From positions 1-63,324 of the forward strand of contig CAVIJJ010000005.1 in assembly GCA_963643205.1 (NCBI GenBank): 63,324 nt of DNA, read 5' to 3'. The notes beneath the pieces are model-generated. The model made no database searches. It had not been told where the DNA came from and saw only the letters and a list, made by a program, of their open reading frames with translations. This DNA comes from Phil1 sp963643205. GTDB taxonomy: Bacteria > Bacillota > Clostridia > Christensenellales > CAG-138. The position numbers and the translations under genes were made by a program. Shown here piece by piece: positions 60,381-63,324 of this stretch; within the stretch, counting starts at the first letter, position 1, and each line of letters begins with the position of its first letter.

Positions 60381-61622
60381 ATGAAAAAAGAGGATGAGCA
60401 GGGCGGCACACCGCCGGGCGAAAAGGATAAATTCGCGATAATCTGGCGCAGCGCAAGGCGGCCCATATCGGTAATAGCCTTCGGCGTTGTGCTCTACGAA
60501 ATATTGGAGCATCTTTCAGCGGTAAGCAAGGCCGTAAGCGGTTTTTTCACGCTGCTTACGCCCGTGTTCATAGCGATAGCGATAGCGTTTTTGGCGAATA
60601 TGCCCATGCGCTTTCTTGAAAACCGTGTTTTCGCGAAATGGAATAAAAATCACCTTAGCCTAAAGCGTGGCGTTTGCCTGGCACTCGCCATGCTTTTTGT
60701 GTTCGCGCTAGTGGCGGCGTTGCTGCTTCTTATCATACCTAAGGCCGCGGAGAGCATAACAACCCTGGCAAACGGCTTTGACGGCTACCTTGCCGGCCTT
60801 ACCTCCTGGGCAACCTCAATTTGGGAAAAGGTTGACCTTTCGCCCAATGTGGAGCGGATTATAAGCGAATTTGTGCAGGATTTGCTTTCATATATGGGTG
60901 AATACGTAACAAACGCGGCGCAGAGCATTGTGCGCTTTACGTTCAGCGTTGTGTCGTTTGTTGTGGATTTGCTGCTGGCGATTATAATCAGCGTTTACGC
61001 CCTTTACAATAAAGAAAAGCTTATAATGCAGTTCAAGCGCCTTGTAATAGCCGTGCTCAACGAAAAAACGGCAAAGGCCGTGCTTGATATATGCTCCCGC
61101 GCGAACAAAACGCTTAACCGCTATATTTACGGCATGATAATAGAATGCACCATTCTCAGCGTATTAACGTTCATAGCCATGCAGATATTCTCCATGCCCT
61201 ATTCGGTGCTTATAAGCGTTATCGTTGGCGTAACCCAGATGGTGCCCATAATAGGCCCCTGGTGCTCCGGTGCCGTGGGCGCGCTTATAATACTCGTTAC
61301 CGATCCGCCCATGACGGTTTGGTTTATCGTTATGCTGCTTGCCGTGCAGCAGCTTGAGGAAAACGTGTTCTATCCCCGCGTTGTGGGCAACGCCGTGGGG
61401 CTTTCGGGCATTTGGGTAATGATTGCCGTAATACTCGGCGGCGGCCTTTTCGGCGTGGGCGGCATAATACTTTGCGTGCCCGTTATGGCTGTGCTCTATA
61501 CACTTGTTTCGGAGTGGGTCAACCGCCGCGTTGAGAACAAGCGCTACATGCTGGGCATGCGCGACAATCCGCCTACGGAGGAAGAAATACGCTCCATGAC
61601 GGACATCAAAAAACAAAAATAA
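60381..61622 (+). CDS. AI-2E family transporter
   Basis: 413 residues, seven to eight membrane helices. The PF01594 features are visible: long N-terminal pair, central amphipathic part and the C-terminal GTQMVPIIGP-like and YPRVVGNAVGLS motifs. Members include TqsA-type exporters and Na+/H+ antiporters; substrate unknown here. GGAGG site before the ATG. Last gene of LOG-USP-AI2E. Confidence 0.9.
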   Translation: MKKEDEQGGTPPGEKDKFAIIWRSARRPISVIAFGVVLYEILEHLSAVSKAVSGFFTLLTPVFIAIAIAFLANMPMRFLENRVFAKWNKNHLSLKRGVCLALAMLFVFALVAALLLLIIPKAAESITTLANGFDGYLAGLTSWATSIWEKVDLSPNVERIISEFVQDLLSYMGEYVTNAAQSIVRFTFSVVSFVVDLLLAIIISVYALYNKEKLIMQFKRLVIAVLNEKTAKAVLDICSRANKTLNRYIYGMIIECTILSVLTFIAMQIFSMPYSVLISVIVGVTQMVPIIGPWCSGAVGALIILVTDPPMTVWFIVMLLAVQQLEENVFYPRVVGNAVGLSGIWVMIAVILGGGLFGVGGIILCVPVMAVLYTLVSEWVNRRVENKRYMLGMRDNPPTEEEIRSMTDIKKQK

Positions 61623-61646
61623 TAAGATTACCAAAATATTTTTTAG

Positions 61647-61652
61647 TATAAT
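61647..61652 (+). promoter_or_regulatory. Promoter -10 for PLP enzyme
   Basis: TATAAT about 87 bases upstream of the start, with no clear -35. The following leader holds a hairpin. Confidence 0.4.
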
Positions 61653-61671
61653 GCGTTTACAGGGTTTACAA

Positions 61672-61711
61672 AGGGACTTAAAAGCAATAGAATAGTTGCA
61701 GGCAAGTCCCT
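61672..61711 (+). promoter_or_regulatory. Leader hairpin before PLP enzyme
   Basis: AGGGACTT (61672-61679) pairs with AAGTCCCT (61704-61711); an inner GCAA/TTGC stem lies between. It has no T-run, so it is a structured leader and not a terminator. Confidence 0.5.
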
Positions 61712-61738
61712 AAAATACTATAAAAACGGAGAGTAACC

Positions 61739-63211
61739 ATGATAGACCTTACCATGCACGAAGACAGGCTGCAGCATGCCATAGACCGCGCCAAGGAGAG
61801 GAATATTCTTATACCTACCTTTGCGCAGATGCAGAACCCGGACCTGATTCCGGAAAACGTTAAGAAGGCGCTCAAAAACGTTGGCCTTTGGGACGTTAAT
61901 CCCCTGAACCTTTTCAGAATAAGCTGGCACAACGAACCCACCATGCAGGGCGGCGGCTTCGGCGGCGTAAACTTTATCGAGCTTCCCTCATCCCTTACGG
62001 GTGTTGACGCGCGCATAATAGTAATGTGCGGCAAGTGGTTCCCCACCGGCTGCCATAAGGTTGGCGCAAGCTTCGGCTGCCTTGCTCCCCGCCTTGTAAC
62101 CGGTCAGTTTGACCCCACCTACAACAAGGCCGTTTGGCCCTCCACCGGCAACTATTGCCGCGGCGGCGCCTACAATTCAAAGCTTCTCGGCTGCGATTCA
62201 ATAGCCATTCTTCCCGCGGAGATGAGCCGCGAACGCTTTGACTGGCTTTCAAAGATCGCGGGCGAGGTTATAGCAACCCCCGGCTGCGAGTCCAACGTTA
62301 AGGAAATATTCGACAAGACCTGGGAGCTCAGGCGCACCAGGGAAGACGTTATAATATTCAACCAGTTCGAGGAAATGGGCAACGTTATATGGCATTATCA
62401 GGTAACCGGTCATGCCCTGGCGGAAGCCTACGAAAGCATAAAGACCCCCACCAGCCGCTTTGCCGGCGCCTGCTTCACCTCCGGTTCCGCGGGCACCATG
62501 AGCGCGGGCGATTACCTGAAGGAGCAGTATCCTTACTCCAAGCTTGCCGTTGGCGAGGCTCTTCAGTGCCCCACTCTGCTTGAGAACGGCTTTGGCGGCC
62601 ACCGCATAGAGGGCATAGGCGACAAGCATGTGCCTTGGGTACACAACGTGCGCAATACCGACATGGTAATCGATATAGACGATGAAGACAGCCAGAACCT
62701 GCTCAGGCTCTTCAACAGCGAAGAGGGTCATAAGTACCTTAAGGAAGTTGCCGGCGTGCCCGAAAAGACCATCGAGCAGCTTTCACTGCTTGGCATCAGC
62801 GGCATAGCGAACGTGCTTTGCTGCATCAAGTTCGCCAAGTATTATGAGCTCACCTCCGACGATGTGGTTGGTACCGTCGCTACCGACAGCGCCGTTATGT
62901 ACGAAAGCCGCATCAAGGAGCTTGATGAGCAGCAGGGCAAGTATTCCATGCTCACCGCCGCGCGCGACTTCAGCGAGCATCTGCACGGCCTGCGCACGGA
63001 CAGCATGGCGGAGCTTACCTATGCCGACCGCAAGCGCGTACACAACCTTAAGTACTACACCTGGGTTGAGCAGCAGGGCAAGACCGTTGACGAGCTCAAC
63101 GCTCAGTGGTACGACAGGGACTACTGGACCGGCATACACGACCAGGCTAAGGACCTTGATAAGCTTATCAATGAGTTCAACGCTCGCACCGGCGTGGCCG
63201 ACAAGATCTGA
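61739..63211 (+). CDS. PLP-dependent fold type II enzyme (cysteine synthase/threonine dehydratase-like)
   Basis: 490 residues, longer than cysteine synthase (about 310). PLP-Lys107 is in TGCHKVGASFG, and a Gly/Ser phosphate loop in SGSAGTMSAGD. The rest follows the tryptophan-synthase-beta superfamily. The N-terminal 95 and C-terminal 150 residues are extra. Such long forms are seen in anaerobic gut bacteria and are annotated only as PLP enzymes. Substrate unknown: perhaps an amino acid beta-replacement or elimination. GGAGAG site. Confidence 0.8.
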   Translation: MIDLTMHEDRLQHAIDRAKERNILIPTFAQMQNPDLIPENVKKALKNVGLWDVNPLNLFRISWHNEPTMQGGGFGGVNFIELPSSLTGVDARIIVMCGKWFPTGCHKVGASFGCLAPRLVTGQFDPTYNKAVWPSTGNYCRGGAYNSKLLGCDSIAILPAEMSRERFDWLSKIAGEVIATPGCESNVKEIFDKTWELRRTREDVIIFNQFEEMGNVIWHYQVTGHALAEAYESIKTPTSRFAGACFTSGSAGTMSAGDYLKEQYPYSKLAVGEALQCPTLLENGFGGHRIEGIGDKHVPWVHNVRNTDMVIDIDDEDSQNLLRLFNSEEGHKYLKEVAGVPEKTIEQLSLLGISGIANVLCCIKFAKYYELTSDDVVGTVATDSAVMYESRIKELDEQQGKYSMLTAARDFSEHLHGLRTDSMAELTYADRKRVHNLKYYTWVEQQGKTVDELNAQWYDRDYWTGIHDQAKDLDKLINEFNARTGVADKI

Positions 63212-63227
63212 AAAATATGAATTACCG

Positions 63228-63256
63228 CAAGGGGACGCGCAAGCGTCCTCTTGTTG
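63228..63256 (+). terminator. Intrinsic terminator after PLP enzyme
   Basis: An 11-bp stem (63228-63238 with 63243-63253) with a GCAA tetraloop, then a short T-rich run. The last 70 bases of the window hold nothing I can identify. Confidence 0.7.
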
Positions 63257-63324
63257 TATACGGGGGGATTAAATTCCGCCAATCGCTTCGCTGACTAAAT
63301 TTCCGAAAGCATAGACTATCTCTA

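Overview
The window looks like chromosome of an anaerobic, low-G+C-lineage Firmicute (Clostridia, Eubacteriales-like), although its own base composition is moderately G+C-rich. This is inferred from: strong GGAGG ribosome sites with frequent GTG/TTG starts, sigma-A promoters, meso-DAP and D-Ala cell-wall genes (dapF, alr), a clostridial-type Rnf complex, iron-sulfur serine dehydratase (sdaAB/sdaAA), a Rho with a large low-complexity insert, DUF5685/DUF5711/TSCPD/EFR1 family proteins, and a spore-former-type G5/3D-domain protein. I saw no rRNA, tRNA, CRISPR array, prophage or transposase.

Layout. 1-9.2 kb: end of an unknown gene, an SDR with a divergent TetR regulator, an ABC exporter, a Na+/solute symporter with a divergent LysR regulator, then an orphan OadB/OadG-like sodium-pump pair preceded by what reads as a yybP-ykoY (Mn2+) riboswitch with a terminator switch, and a YugP-type protease. 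9.3-24.4 kb: housekeeping operons (zinc ribbon-DUF5685-DnaJ; G5/3D protein-ksgA; class B PBP; dapF with a double-domain pseudouridine synthase; sdaAB-sdaAA; rho; ftsB/divIC-like; ppx; a membrane GyrI-like protein). 24.6-30.1 kb: a QueG-like protein and an rnfCDEAB operon with no rnfG. 30.2-39 kb: mostly minus-strand metabolic and envelope genes (M55 peptidase, hydrolase, alr, EFR1 ferredoxin, TSCPD, RNA methyltransferase, CvpA, DUF5711, lipid kinase). 39-42 kb: a YoeB/RelB toxin-antitoxin pair whose toxin seems to lack a normal start codon, a CcdA-like protein, and rpsF-ssb-rpsR. 42-48 kb: a decayed ATPase, an RluA enzyme, an AAA ATPase and two MATE exporters. 48.0-51.4 kb: an A+T-rich two-gene insert flanked by 40-bp perfect direct repeats. 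51.5-63.3 kb: an envelope cluster (DHHW/AlgJ-like, MBOAT, two lipoproteins, VanX-like dipeptidase, L,D-transpeptidase), a membrane Ser/Thr kinase with an HTH partner, LOG, USP-like, AI-2E transporter and a PLP enzyme.

Themes. Sodium and redox energetics recur (symporter, OadB/OadG pair, Rnf, EFR1). Peptidoglycan and envelope remodelling is the second theme (dapF, alr, PBP, G5/3D, VanX-like, YkuD, MBOAT). The most unusual points are the Mn2+-type riboswitch on a sodium-pump pair, the missing rnfG, the repeat-rich prion-like insert in Rho, the 40-bp repeat-bounded island, the toxin without a canonical start, the tandem pseudouridine synthase, and several promoters placed so close to the ATG that leaderless mRNA is predicted. 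Starts were chosen by ribosome-site spacing and operon overlaps. All family names are from reading the proteins, with no database search.
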